Positions 1 through 13,800 of a stretch of 64,000 nucleotides of DNA are shown piece by piece (position 1 is the stretch's first letter; each line of letters starts with the position of its first letter). The stretch lies in assembly GCA_015680685.1 (NCBI GenBank), contig MNCI01002702.1, positions 131,923 to 195,922 on the forward strand, read 5' to 3'. Under the pieces are notes generated by a model. The model did not search any database and was not told the DNA's origin. It saw nothing but the letters and a program-made list of their open reading frames with translations. The position numbers were made by a program, and so were the translations under genes. Source of the stretch: Gnetum montanum (taxonomy: Eukaryota; Streptophyta; Gnetopsida; Gnetales; Gnetaceae).

Positions 1-1744
1 GGGGGTGGGGGTGGGGGGTGGGGTTTGAAGGGAGGTGACGATTTGTGGGGGGGTAGTTGAGGTTGTGGTGAGTTCGGTCAGCCCTTACACCCCGCGGTGA
101 GCCCCCGATTGGCGTCTCCTTCTTCCGCCACTCCGTCGTCAGCCATTTTACCTGTGCTCACCCCACCATTCACCTGTTTCTCCATGCCTTCGCTCACCTG
201 TTTCGCTGTGTCTTCGTTCTGCAGCTTTGTTGTTTCTTCCATTTGCTAAATTTTTTATCACTTGATATCTCAGTACAAGCTGTGATGGTAGTTACAGCTC
301 AATTTTTTCATCATGTGACTAGGGCATGAGTAAATTTCATGTATCTTTTCTAGCAAGATGGATTGGCTGATATGCTGTATAAACAACCTTATAAGACTAA
401 TCTTATCTTTCATAGTTGAATTCTTTGATTGTATGATAGCTTATTTATCAGCAGTGTTTAAACTTTGCTTAGCTTGGTATCATAGAAATTGAATTTTGTA
501 TATTTCTTTATATTGATTCAGGCGGGAGCTGTAAATATGCTTGTATTACTGCTTTCATGATAGTGTTGACTGGGATGAATTAGAATGATTTTATTTACTC
601 TATTATTGTATCACTTTTCTCTGTATCTAAGATGCTTACATTTCTTCTTCTTTTTTAAGTCATGACTGTAGTATTCTTTGTTTTTTTTTTTCTGGTAGAG
701 AGTTGTCAATCATCATATTGACCAACTCTTGAGGCTAGATCCTGTTCTTGGTTTGGGTACAATGACATTTCTCTTTGGATCATAGATGTATTTGCAAAAA
801 AAAAGAAAGGTGTATTTATTTGTGTTTTCTTTGGCTGCTACAGAAACTCAGTAATACTCCTGTATTTTACATTACTCTTTCAACTGACTTGTTATTTTAC
901 TTGGACTTCACCATCATTCCTCTTCGCATGCTACAAGCCAATGACCTTAATTCATATCACATGCTCTCTCTTTAGCACTTCACCTGTCTCATGCATTTCA
1001 AATTAGATTTAACATTATCACTCCACTTTTGGCCTTTACTGGCACTTCATGACTCGTATTTAAAAACTGTAATTTATCATGTTTCTAAAACTGAACTATT
1101 TTTATTAGTCCATGTGGAGATGAGACAGATCTGTTAGAACAACTCAGTTCCAACCATTGTTTTCTGCAAATGCTTATATACCTTAGTATAACACACTGAA
1201 ATCAAATTTGTGACCTGTCAGATGCATGTCACAAGCTTTAAACAAATAGTTACCCCTCATTGATATTTCAATGTCTGACACGTATCTATACATCCATCTA
1301 AATGCATCATTGTATTTAAAATGAAATCATCATCTAAAATACATTCTACAAGTAAAGCTACATAAACCTCCAAGGTACAAGATTCAAGTTGTTTCTGTCA
1401 ACTGACAAAGGAATAAACAACACAAACTGACCATTGTGTGACGGGCATATTTGTGGATGCCTTGATGCTTAAGATTGAATTTAATAAAATTGTAGGAATT
1501 TGTGACTTGATCACTAAATTTAAGATATCAATTCAGCTATTAAATCAAGTTATTTTATATTTCATGTAACTTAATCGTATGAAGTATTGTTCTACGTGAA
1601 TAAGATCTTCAAAAGAAATAATAATAACAGTAACCGCTATTTTATATTTGTTTATCCATAAAAACGTAACAAATTTTTCATGAAAATTGAATAATCCCGT
1701 TTCTTACAGGTCCAATATTCATTCAACTAAAGCAAAGAGCAAAC
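1..1744 (-). other. Partial intron 8 of the BRO1-like gene, no exon seen
   Basis: AT-rich non-coding sequence after the donor at 1744/1743. Positions 1-58 are almost pure G with T/A interruptions and 59-250 are pyrimidine-rich. I looked on the minus strand for the next conserved exon and did not find it. The short open frame at 775-975 looks like chance. Confidence 0.6.
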
Positions 1745-1834
1745 CTTGGCTTCTATGCATTTCCACTTGATGAAAAGTCGATGTTTTTCACCCCAGTCAT
1801 TCCCCAAATGCAGTCCTGATGTACTATTTTGCGC
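1745..1834 (-). CDS. BRO1-like gene, coding exon 8
   Basis: 90 bases, acceptor CTGTTCAG|GCGCAA, donor CCAAG|GTTTGC. Encodes [20 protein letters not shown] then [10 protein letters not shown], matching the family segment ending WKYVEAK. Phase 0 at both ends. The next conserved block (AAAYYYHG-like) is not found in 1-1744, so the next exon should lie beyond the left edge. Confidence 0.87.
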
Positions 1835-4800
1835 CTGAACAGTAAACAAGAGAATGGATGTCAACTTTTCAAGTAAACAATTTACCAAAATATAAGTAAA
1901 AAGACATTGAGTCACACATCCTTTGACCTCATGCCAGTACTTGACTTTTTCGCACGCCAGCCTTCTTTTCACTGCTAAAGTTGCCTTAGGGTTCTCAATT
2001 GCTAATCCAAGTTGAATATCCACACCCTGTTACAATCAATCACAAGTTGCATAAAAAAGAAACCAGATTAAAAAATTTATGCTCAATTTTCAAATGGGAG
2101 AACAAGTAAACAGAGGACATTAACATCCCACTCTAGTGCAAAATAAGAGTTGAGGATATATGAAAACTTGTGTAAGAACATGTTGCTAAGAAGCAAGATG
2201 AAACGTATATTTTTTATTTTAGACCTATCAGTCTGTGTAACGTGGCATTTCAGAAAAGCACTCTTGAAAACATTTTCAAGCTCTGTGCACTCTGGGAGTG
2301 GAAGCTATAATCCAAATTGTCTCAGAAACCATCCCATATCCAAATTTTCATAATATCTTTAAAAGATTACTAAAGCGTGTTTGTAGAACGTAGAAGCAAG
2401 GAGAGACATTGGTGAAGGTATAAAGTAGATCTTCCCTGAAAATGTAAAATGAAAACCTTTCAATGTGCATAGATCAAATTTCACTATTTAAAATGAAAAA
2501 CTTTTGCTTGACCAGGTGTATGGTGCATGTACACAAAGGACGACTTCATTGGTCGTCTGCAAGGGTCTGCTATGGATGAGGGTAGCAAAAAGCTTATGTG
2601 TAGTGGCAAAGTGAGATATGACTACAACATGCGCAATGAGCATAGTATGATGTTAATGACAAGTGTGGTTTATGTGATGATGTTGTTATGAATTGCCAAC
2701 ATTTTAGGCAAGCAGCCATAGTTTTGATACTCATTCATGATTTTAGATCTAGTGACTACAACTTTAAATATGGCATGCACGGGGTTTTCAGTATGTCAAG
2801 TAGTTCAACATTGAGGGAAACTCAATTTCAAGGGTATGGGAAGTGTTAGCTATGAAATTAGGCACAACTGACCATGAACAGGGTCATCATTATGGCGAGA
2901 TTTGCCCCTAACTCCATCAACGATGGCGATAGCAGAACAGGAGCTACAAGAGTGATGAAACATCACAGTGAAGTCATTGGCGCTGCCCATAGTTGCAAAA
3001 GTTGCGGGCAATGACAATAGCACAAACAATAAAGAAGAAGGATGCGATTTAGTGTTTAAGATAGAAAACGACATTAGGAATTTAATTTATTATGATGGGT
3101 CCATGGTCAAGTGTAATTGCAACCCATATTAAGAGTAATTTCTCATGATCGCAGACCAGAAGGATCTGTGGTTGAATCAATGAGGTCCATGGTTTCCCTT
3201 CTTCTTACTACTTTGTTGAAAGATCCTAGACTGAATTGTCAACGGTGTTCTAGCATAAAAAGAGCCAAAGCTGAAAGCTCTCACAAATAATGGAGTTTTG
3301 GATGCAACCTTCTTGTTGTGGATATGCAGCTAGAGTGCAGTAACATTTTTGGTTGCAAGATAGACAGTCCCTTCATTGGTATTTTGGGTTGTAAAATGTG
3401 TTTGCAGTTTGTCACTCATGTTTCGGTAAATCTGTATACTATTTGCACATCTCTCACATGTGCACTATTCGATTTCATGTCACATGAGAGAAGTGAAAAG
3501 AAAAGAGCATACAACCAATTCCATTACCCTTAATCTCAATTTATACATGTGTTTACTTAAAAGCTAACCCAAGGTTTATTCAGCCTAGAGTTACTCTCCA
3601 CTCTCTTAGAAACTTCTAACAATCACCCCCTCAATGCCAACATGGGTGAGAAACCTGAAAATGCACCCCATAACCCAGATTCCATCTCAACATATGCACT
3701 ATTTAATCTCAACCCGGATTGTGCCTGTAAACAGCTCCCCACCAACCCCTAAGGTAGTGGGTAGTGGGGGGTCATCGTCGTCGTCGGGGGGGGGGGGGGC
3801 CCCTTTTTGTAACCTTATGTAACATATTTTGATCTTTCATAATAGAATCCCGAACACTTTCTCAAAAAAAAAGACAGTTCAGATATATATACCCCTCAAT
3901 ACATCCTGGCAATGACCCTACCAAAATAATCCGACCTGAAAGACAGCAAACTTGCAAGAATATTTTGTCCTATGAAACCAACAATAAACCTGCAAGAGCA
4001 ACCCATCCTATAAAATAGCAACACCCCTATTAGAATAATCTATTTTACAAGTCACTGACAAACCTGTGGGAGAAATCTATCATGCACAAATACCAATGAA
4101 TCTGCAAAAACAATTCATCCTGCAAAATAGTAATCAACCCTATAAGAATAATCTATCCTGCAATATGGCAACAAACCCTACAAGAACAATCCATATAAGA
4201 AAACTATCTTGGGAAAATAATAAAAAACTGTAAAGAAAATTTTATGTTACAAAATAACAACAAACCCATAGGAGAAACTCATTCTACATATGCAAAATCA
4301 TATATCTTACTAATTCAATCACAGATCCTCTTAATCTGTAATCACGTACTACTCCTAACATAACTTCTAGCCACACTTGGTCAAAGAACATCACAACCAG
4401 CTAAATCCACCAATGTCATTTGCTATCCTCAATCATCAATTACACCCTTCTCACCATCTTTTGATAATACTATTTACAAAGCTTTTTTGTTAACTATTGT
4501 AATAGACTTTTCACAATGGTTCTCTTTAACAAAGGTTTATTTGAAACCCTAGTGAAATGTCTTAGTTTTTGGGCCTCTAACAAAGGTTTTATTTTGACCC
4601 TCAATAAAAGTTGGCATCATCAATGACTAGATGTCAATGCATAGACATCGCCAATAGCCTTTGAATGTACTTGTGAAAAGCATATACATATGAGGTCAAT
4701 GCAACACAAAAAAAAGTAATGTTTTGACACCATAAGTAAACTCTGTCTTTACACCATGAATTTCAGTCTTTCTATCAAGTGAAAGCAATATATGAGCCAA

Positions 4801-7800
4801 TGATTGTACCAAATCTTATTCCATGGACTTGTTGCAACATCCCATTCCCAGATGTCATGGCAAATGTTAAATATATGTAACTAGTGAAATTTGATTTGGT
4901 CAGTCACATTGACACATCAGTGTCAATGTATGCCTTGCTTCGTCAATGCATCAGCATTGACACAAAGCTAATAAACACCTATATAAGTGTATGTACCCAC
5001 TGCATTTATGGCAACATTTGGTTATACTCTTAGCTAGACTCTGTCGGTTTAATTCCAAAGTAGTAAGTAATACTTACAAGGTGCTTGCAAAGTGAACCAA
5101 GTGGATTGAATGGAATTTTATCTGAGTGAACATGTATTTGAACATATTTTAATGGCAACAATAAAATTAAGATCCATTTTCTTCATTGCAACACTTGGCT
5201 TAGCACTTCAATTTACTTTCTTGCAATTTACTTTAATGATTATTTAATTTCATGAACTTAGTTAATTAATCTACTTTAGTCACACTAGCATTTGGTAATC
5301 CCACTAGTGGACACTTGATACACCCAACAATGAACACTTGGTAACCTAGCAACACTAATGCATGTTCAGGATATGTATGGCAAGCTGGGAATGGATACTC
5401 TATGCCTAGGCTACACGAAATTTATTCTTCTAATATTTATATTCATTAGTTAGAATTTTAATATTTTAAATATTTTAATAAATAAATAATATATTAATTA
5501 TGAGTCTCAATCACACTTAGCCATACGACTTAAGACTCACACAAATGTGATTGGGAAGATAGCGACCAATGACCTAACACTTAACTATCTAAGTCATCTA
5601 AACTAGTCTCAATCCACAAAATTCAACCAAATTGTGCATGGACGCTTGTGATCTGTATCATTGGGCATAGGGTCTATTGTGCCACTCATCATTTGCATCA
5701 TTGCTAGGGATTGGTGTTAGGGTTTTAGATAGTTAAAATTATTGAAGGATTGTTGTTAGAGTCCAAAATCATTAATCAATTAAAAGTCATATTTTATTCA
5801 AAGGTACAATTGCAAAATGTCTTCTTCTCATAGGGCAAGTTCCCCACCTACTAATGATTTAGCAAAGGGATGTGACAAAATCATTAAAAATCAAGACAAA
5901 GTTCAACAACAACTAAAGGTCATTTGCTAGCATCCAAACCCATACTATATAGATTACACTTTCATTCTTCACCAAGATAAAAGAATTGTGGTGAAGGAAT
6001 CTAAAGGGCAGCATTGTGTTACCACTTGACCATTCAATTCCATCGATGCTCATGGTAGCATTGATGAAAGTGGGACTTAGAAGCAAAAGCTCCTAACACC
6101 AAAGCTATTGATGAAATTTCCAGGTCCTACCAACCCATTGAGTCATAACTATGAAAAAACCTTTTCATGGAAGTACACCATGAAGCCTCTAAGGGAAAGG
6201 GGGCTACTATTCTCTTGACATTGCAATTAGAAAAGGCAAATACTAATTATGAGCCTAGCTGATCTCAATGCCAAAATCCTCCATCTCCTCAGTGGAGATA
6301 ATAGGAACTATTCATGGCTACGTTCAGCCTTGGCAACAACCAAGGCAAGGGGAGAACAAAACCCAACACAAGGAGTACTTCAAGGCCAATGTCTTCAAGT
6401 AGGCAACCAACAAAACCTCAATGTGGCCAAGGAAAGAGAGCAAGCTAACATAACTCTCTTAGTTCTCCATCTCTATCCTCTTCATCCTCATTGTCAAGCT
6501 TTGACAGGGTAAACATGGCCAAGGAAAGAGTAGAAATAATCATATAGACTTAGTGGAGATGATAGAAGGGACTATTGCAAAGATGGCTAGAAAGAAGATA
6601 GACAAGAACAAGAAGATGGGCATAGAAATGGACAGATGCATAGTAGGCAACATCATAGAAACATGGTCATGACAAGGACCATGACCATCATGATAAACCA
6701 TTGCTTACTACCCCAATCATGAGAAATATAAGAGAGGCAATTTATATTCCTACAAGGCATCAGAGGAATAGACCAATTAAATCGTTAGATATGACCAATA
6801 TCTCTAAGTTCAAGGAAGGTTACAACATGAACCCACAACATTATTTGCAAGCCTTCCATGATGATTGTGCCTTTTAGAACATTGAGAACAAATGGAAAAA
6901 GCTAAAACTCTTTTCAAGGACACTTATCAAAGAAATAAAAACTTGGTATTGATCTTTGAAACCACAATCCATTAGGAGGTGGAGTACAATGCTAGAATTA
7001 TTTAATGACAAATATCAAATGTATTCCAAAGCATCTAATTTGAGGAAGCAAATTCAGGGGTGAAGACAAGGCAATCATGAATCCCTTGATGCAACCTTGG
7101 ACAAATGGATTCTAAAACAAAACAAGGGAAACTCTTAAGATCTATGCCTAAGAAAGATTAGTTACAAATGAGAGCCCATCAAATCCAAATGTTCATTGAT
7201 CAAGTGGCAAAAGAGAAAGATGAACTCAAAACATCAGAGAGTGCAGAGGAGCACAACAAGAATCGCTCAATGCGCAAGAAAAAGGTTCGCCTTTGTAAGC
7301 CTAATGAAGGAGCACCATTGGAGGAAGTAGCATAGAGAAAAACCTTGCCTATCCAAAAATCAATCACTAAAATTTTGACAAAAGTTGATGAAATGTGAGA
7401 CTCTACAAACAAAAAATTTCAAACACTGCTTGAGACCATGGAGGAGAAAGCAAAGCAAGGAAGAGCCAAAGACATACAAGAAAAAGAAGAGAGATGCAGG
7501 CAAGGATTACTATTAGCAAAAAGGGAAAGCAATTGCAAGAGAAGAAGTTTCAAACTCCAAATCAAATGATGAAGGTTGTGACATTTGCCAATATGAATGT
7601 CCAAAGGGCTATTGCCTAGTAATGTCACATATCTAGGAGATTGGGGCTTACATCTTAAACCCAAAGTTCGTCAAGAGACAGACACCTAGGAGGTTGCCTT
7701 ATCCTCAAAGTAGCTATCAAAAACCTTATAATCAGCAATAGTACTATCCAAATAGGGCACCACCACAACCTCAAGAGTACTATCAGTAGTGGCAAACCCC

Positions 7801-10800
7801 ACAATTGTGGGGGATGCCACAACCAAGGTAGTAATACCCTTATAGGCTACCCAATATTTATGGGTATTATGTCTAACAACATGTATCTTACAATGGCTCT
7901 ACCACATGTCTCTACTCATCACAACTATCCTCCAAAGTACCACAAACCTACCACTCCGTGGGTTGAATCTCCCTTGTCCTACGCTCCTCCTTACCAACAC
8001 CCTCAACCTCACGCTCTAAACCCTTTTCCACCTGCTCCACCAATGCAAGGCAAAATCCCTTCGCAACCACAATAGCAAAATGCCACAAAAGTAGTGAACT
8101 TGTAGATGAATGGTAACTCAAGTAGCTCCAAGTGCAAGCCTCAAAAGTGCTTGTTTTTCAAGCCAACCAATCCATCTAAACATCCGCATGATTCCAAGGC
8201 TATAGATTCCACACATGATACCTCTCAAACATCTAACAAGCCATCTTCAAACCAAAGTTATTCAAAAGTGCAGACTGTCATGTTAACTCATGCAGTTACA
8301 AATTGGGTAAAATAGGAGACCTTCCCATAAAGAGAATTGATCTAGGAAGTCTCTTAATCTATTTGCAGGTTGCAGAAAATGCACCATGCAAGGCTCTACT
8401 AGACTTAAGATCTAGAGTTAACTTGATTTCACAAAAGATATATAATGTATGGAACCTACCACCACTCAAAAAATGCAACACTCAGTTGGAGCTTGCAGAC
8501 TAGTCCATCACTATTCATTTAAGACTAGTAAAGGACATTGTGACCAGCATTAGTGGTTGGTCATTACCTGTTGATTTCCAAGTGATTCATGTAAACAATT
8601 GCAATGGAGAATTTCTCATCATCATGGAAAGAGCTTGGCTAAGCACTATTGATGCCAAGCTAGGAAGTAAGGACCTTTACTTGGAAATCTCCAGGGAAAA
8701 TAAGCATGGAATCGTGGAGAAGAAAAGAGTTTCATACATTGTGTACAATGACACAAGGTGCAACTACATGCAAAAGATTGGACCCTCTGACAAAGAACAA
8801 TCATAACGTGCAGATTGTGTACTGAAGCAAAAAATGTGCAAAAGTGCCTATACACAGTAAGCACAAATCAAGATGGCACCTAGTGGTTGAATCTAGATGA
8901 ACGCTACAATTCAACTATGTGCATGGAACTAGCAGAAACCTTCACAAATGCATATATTGATAGAATGGACAAAATGGAATAGCTTGGATGCCAACTCTCC
9001 GATGCAGAGCATAGACAAAAAGCAAGCATGGATTGGGAAGAGTTGGAAATTCCATAAACATCTAAACCAGAGTCCAAAACTACAACATTACCAGCATCAC
9101 TTGAATGTGTTCCTAAAAAATGATAAACCGATAATTGTAAATGCTAAGCTCACAAAAAAATAGAAACAAAAGCTGCTGATGGTAGTGAACAAATGGCCAA
9201 CAGCATTCACTTCGTCATGTGATGAAATTACAAGACTTGAATTGCACATATGCCAAAATCAAATCTATATGGATCCTATCATTAAGCCCAAAAGACAACC
9301 ACAGTGAAGGTTGAATCCCAAACTCAAACAAGTGTTCAAAACAGAGGTGGAAAAGATCCTTAAGGCTGGGTTCATCTACACTGTTGTAGATAGTAAATGG
9401 ATAAGTCCATTTGTCATCATACCAAAGAGAGATGGCCAATTGGTGTAGGGACATCTCTTCCAAGCTCATGACATCACTAGCAAAGGAACTAAGGTTTTGA
9501 CAACTTGGTAGATGTCCAGGGCACTCAATAAACATCTAGTTTGGGAGCTGGGCACTTGCAAAAGACATCTTGGAGGCACAATAGACATCTTGCCTAAGAG
9601 CTGGGAGATTGGTAGGAGACGTCTTGCAAGTGGAGGAGAAGTTTTGCCTATGGTATGTACAGCTTGCCCAAACTAAAGACGGTTTTTCTACACACTGGGC
9701 TTAATAGAGAGACATCTTCATAGACCAGTAGACATCTTGTTTGGCCATAGTAACTTTCTAAAGTGGTAGTTCCAAGCTAGGAAACAACCAGGAATGTCGA
9801 GATTAATGTGGGAAAGTTTTCCTAAAAGTTTTAGCTTTATTTCATAATAAAAAATGGGTCTATGTTGCATGTTTTGTGTGATGAGAGTTTGTGTGGTATG
9901 AGGGGGATCTTGGTAGTTGTATGCCAACCTTGTATGAGAGGAAAGAGATCCAATTCAATTAAACCTTGCATTGAGGTCAATCATGTGTGATTATAGAGCC
10001 TCCTACTCTACAATATTATTGAGTGTGTGTGTTGTTGTGTGATGATTTGTGGAATTGGGGTTCCATTGTAATTGTATTCCTCTTCCAACATTAATAGAAA
10101 ATAGCTAGTTTTCTTGTTTTCTAGCAAATTATTTGTCTTCCATACGTTCTAGATTCGGTGTGTAGGGCTAAACAAATTAGAGTGACTATGCTTTGAAATT
10201 GGTATTAGAGCGTAGGTTTGTTGTTTAGATTTTGTTTGTGGATTTTTGTGTCTATTTCAAATAGCTATTAAGAAGAAAAATGTCTAAGCCTTGAATTGAG
10301 ATATCGAGAGCATGAAATCTGGTTTTCAATTGATGGTTGAACAATTGGATGAAATCAGTGCTAAGGTGGATAGAAATGCAAGTCCTAGCCATATTCAATC
10401 TTGTGGTCATGATGAGCATTCTCGCTAAAGTTTCTTAGCCTGATGGAAGGAGAATAGATAAGGAAGAAAAGCATTCTTGTTATGGGAGTGTGAGAACCCA
10501 TCAACCTAGGGTTCCAAGGAAAAGGAATCCAAGTCCTCATGTTAGAACTCCAAGGTATCTGTCTAGGACATCTTCTTCTTCTCATGGAAAATTGGACAAT
10601 GAAGATGAAGCAAAACTTGCCATAGCTTTCAAAAATGCTGCAAGACTTCTTTATGTGGAATGAAAAACTTTCAATGGTATGGACACCACCAATGCCTTTA
10701 ACAGCTGGGTAAAGGTACTTAACAAGCATTTTGAGCTTAAAGATGCATCAAATCATTTGATGGTAACAACTCCTAAATCCAAATTAGAAGATATGGCTTC

Positions 10801-13800
10801 AACTTGATGGAAAAAAGAGTCTCAAAGCTATGTGAGACAAAATGGGCAACCTATCAACGATAGGTCCTTGATGAAGTATAGATTGAAACAAAAATTTGAA
10901 CAATTTAAGTAGACGCAAGAAATGATCACGAACCTTAAATTCCTTAGATATGGAGACAAGGATGTGAAAGAATTCTATATTGAATTTTCATTAGGCCAAG
11001 GTTAATTGGGAGGAATCGTCTCAACGAGTACTATAAGTTGGATATGGTTTCAAGGTCTGAAAACTAATTTGAATTTCCAAAATTCTAAAGAACCAAGCTA
11101 GCTTATTTTGCCAAATTAACATTCCTAGGCTGACACATAGACAAAATGATCACTTCTAGATAACTTCAATGATTATAAATGATATACCAACCCTTAAACG
11201 TAAAACATAATAATTTTACCTTATGATTTAGTAAGTATGATATATTATTATCCTCTCACATCAAGATTATGTTCTAGGTATTAAGGATAAGCAAGACATC
11301 ACAACATTACCCCTCAAGTATTGGTTTTTGTATGAATTGTGTTCTTTTGCGGGCATTCCAAGGGAATTTTGGTTACAGCAAAAAATGAGGGTACCGCACA
11401 TGGCCTACCATCCATTCCATACATGCATTTTCAAAAGTGTCTGAGCCCCCAAAGTCAAGCTTCAACACTTCCACCTATTTTCCACATTCCATGTTGAAAT
11501 TTCAGACCCTTAACTTTTTCCCAACCCTTTTCTAGGGTGCTTTGTTTTATTTTTGTATTTTGCTCATCCATTCCACCTCTATGTGTGTTAACAGTATCAT
11601 CTACGAGTTAAGGAGGCATTGTTCTCTTGGCTTGGTAATCGCATAGTTGCTAAAATTTAATATAGTTAATTATATTAAAATCCTTTTATAGTTAAAAAAA
11701 TTTCAGGCCGTAGTTCGCAAGGGCCATGGAGGCCCAACCCACATGCCACATCGTCAATCTTGCTACGCTACCACTTGTGTCGTGCCATGTCTATACGCTA
11801 CCACTTGTGTCGTGCCATGTCCTGGGCTGTGCAGAGGATGAGCCTTGCAAATGATCACATAGGCCCTACAGAGGGTCGTGCAAGCCCGCCTAGGCCGCAT
11901 AGGCCCTAGTTTTTGCATATTGTTTCCTTTGCAAGGAATATTGATCTATGCTAATGTGCAAGCTACTATGCCGAAGGCAGACGTGGACCCACCGCTGGTA
12001 ATGGGAGCAGTGATGACGTTTGAGGCATTAACAGTAGTGGTATGGCAGGTGCTGACGGAGGCACTAGGGATGGTGGCAGCGTAGCGGATGAAGCTGATGT
12101 TCATCGTGGATGGGTAGGCATGGTTCAATCTGCCACTACCATGCGACTACTTCGGCAACGACATCGTCCTAACGACAACCACCACGGAGGCCGGGGAACT
12201 GTGTTCGCAACTACTCACCTACGGCATGGCAATGCTGCAATGCGTTGTGCACACCATAACAAACATCTTCATATGCTTCACCATCGACTTCCACTCTACT
12301 CCACCACACTGTCGCTTCCACACATCACTTGCTTTCGCCACCTCCATGCAGCATTGCTTGTTCCCCCACCATCGTTAACTGTTATTGTCACCGGTGCTAC
12401 CTTTCCCTCTGCCTGCGCAGACATCGCTGCAATTGCCACCACCATCACCTACGCTGCCACTAAAAAACCCGTCGGAATTTTTGCTAGACCATGGTATCCG
12501 TAAGCACCACAAACACCATGGGCACCATGGAATCTTGCCTCCCACAAAGCCCTACGGACACCATGGAATCCCATCTCCCACGGAGCTCCATGGACATGAT
12601 GGAATGCTACCTCCCACAAAGCTCCATGGACACCACGGAGCAGCATGGAATCCCTCCTCCCGTGGAGCTCTACGGACACCACGGGCATCATATCCCACCT
12701 CCCACAAAGCCCCGCAAACATCGTGAAATTCTGCCTTCCACAAAGCTCTGCGAACAATGTGGAATGCCGCCTCCCATGGAGCTCTATAGACACCACAGGC
12801 CCCATGGAATCCTGCCTCCTATAGAGCCCCGTGGACACCATGGAATCCCGCCTCCCGTTAACCATAAAATTTTACATCAATTAATGCAAAATTTAAAAAC
12901 ACTAGCAAAATAAGCAGTAAATTTGAATTTAAAACATGGGCAAAAATTTTCCAAAAAAGAATTTGCCACTTTAGCAGCATGTGAGATAAGAATTCCATAA
13001 TTAAGTGTGCTTGCTCTGGAGTAGTACTAAGATGGGTGACCTTTCAAGAAGTCTCGTTTACTTAAAAACTTCAAATGCCATAATTTTTTATTTCGGAAGC
13101 CTTTTTTGGCAAACAATGAGTCGTTTCCTATAGATTTCAACCTCCTAAACACAATGGTGAAGTTGGATCTACACCATGAAACTCCAAAAAATTGCTTTTA
13201 CTCCTTGCCCCATACAATGCCTCAAGACCCTCAAAAAACTTAATTTTAGCATAACTTGGGCATACAGGGTCCATTTCTAACATATGAATAGTCATTTCTA
13301 ACATTTTTCAACCTTCTAAACTCAATGGTAAGGTCAAATTTATCATCAGTACCCGATAATTCAATGATACCTTAAATCATGCTTTTTAAGATCACAACTT
13401 AAGGTAACAAATCATGCCTAGCAAATTAATTGTTGAAACTAATAAATTTAACCTTTTGGGCCTTAAGATTAAGTGCCTAACCTTTATAGATAGTCTTAAG
13501 ATCACTAACCCCTGGTGTATCATTAGTTACATTGTTGGAGTCCATGTTCTACGGGGGGTAGAAAGGTCGTTAAGAATCAAATAATGTAGCTAAATGTTAC
13601 CAACAAGATTAGTCGGAGAATCAATTATTGAATCAATTGGCGAACCAGAATCGTTAAGAAGATGTATATCAATTGATCCTGCAATCAAATTATATAGAAG
13701 AACAACATGGAAAGTAATAATCTCGTTCCAACAAGGGGTATGATACCTATATAGAGTAATGGCCCAAAAGAGAATCCATGAATGAGAATGAAAGTGGCAA

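Larger units (their letters stand above)
11061..13060. other. Insert within element A: unidentified block with GC-rich centre
   Basis: Sequence not expected in a chromovirus, between gag and its zinc knuckle. 11060-11690 is AT-rich. 11700-12870 is clearly GC-richer than the surroundings and contains a 28-base direct repeat and the 36-bp minisatellite. The overlapping open frames at 11878-12865 on both strands follow from that composition and the 36-bp period; none has a recognisable domain. Confidence 0.5.

Noticed and set aside
1727-2023. A single-exon 98-codon gene
   Set aside because: It is exons 7 and 8 of the BRO1-like gene read through intron 7; the middle 31 codons do not fit the family.
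3900-4310. CRISPR-like array
   Set aside because: The units are tandem without unique spacers, degenerate, and lie in a plant intron.
12042-12865. Overlapping open frames of 113-153 codons on both strands in the GC-rich block
   Set aside because: They follow from GC content and the 36-bp repeat period; no domain, no conserved motif, and several frames are open at once.
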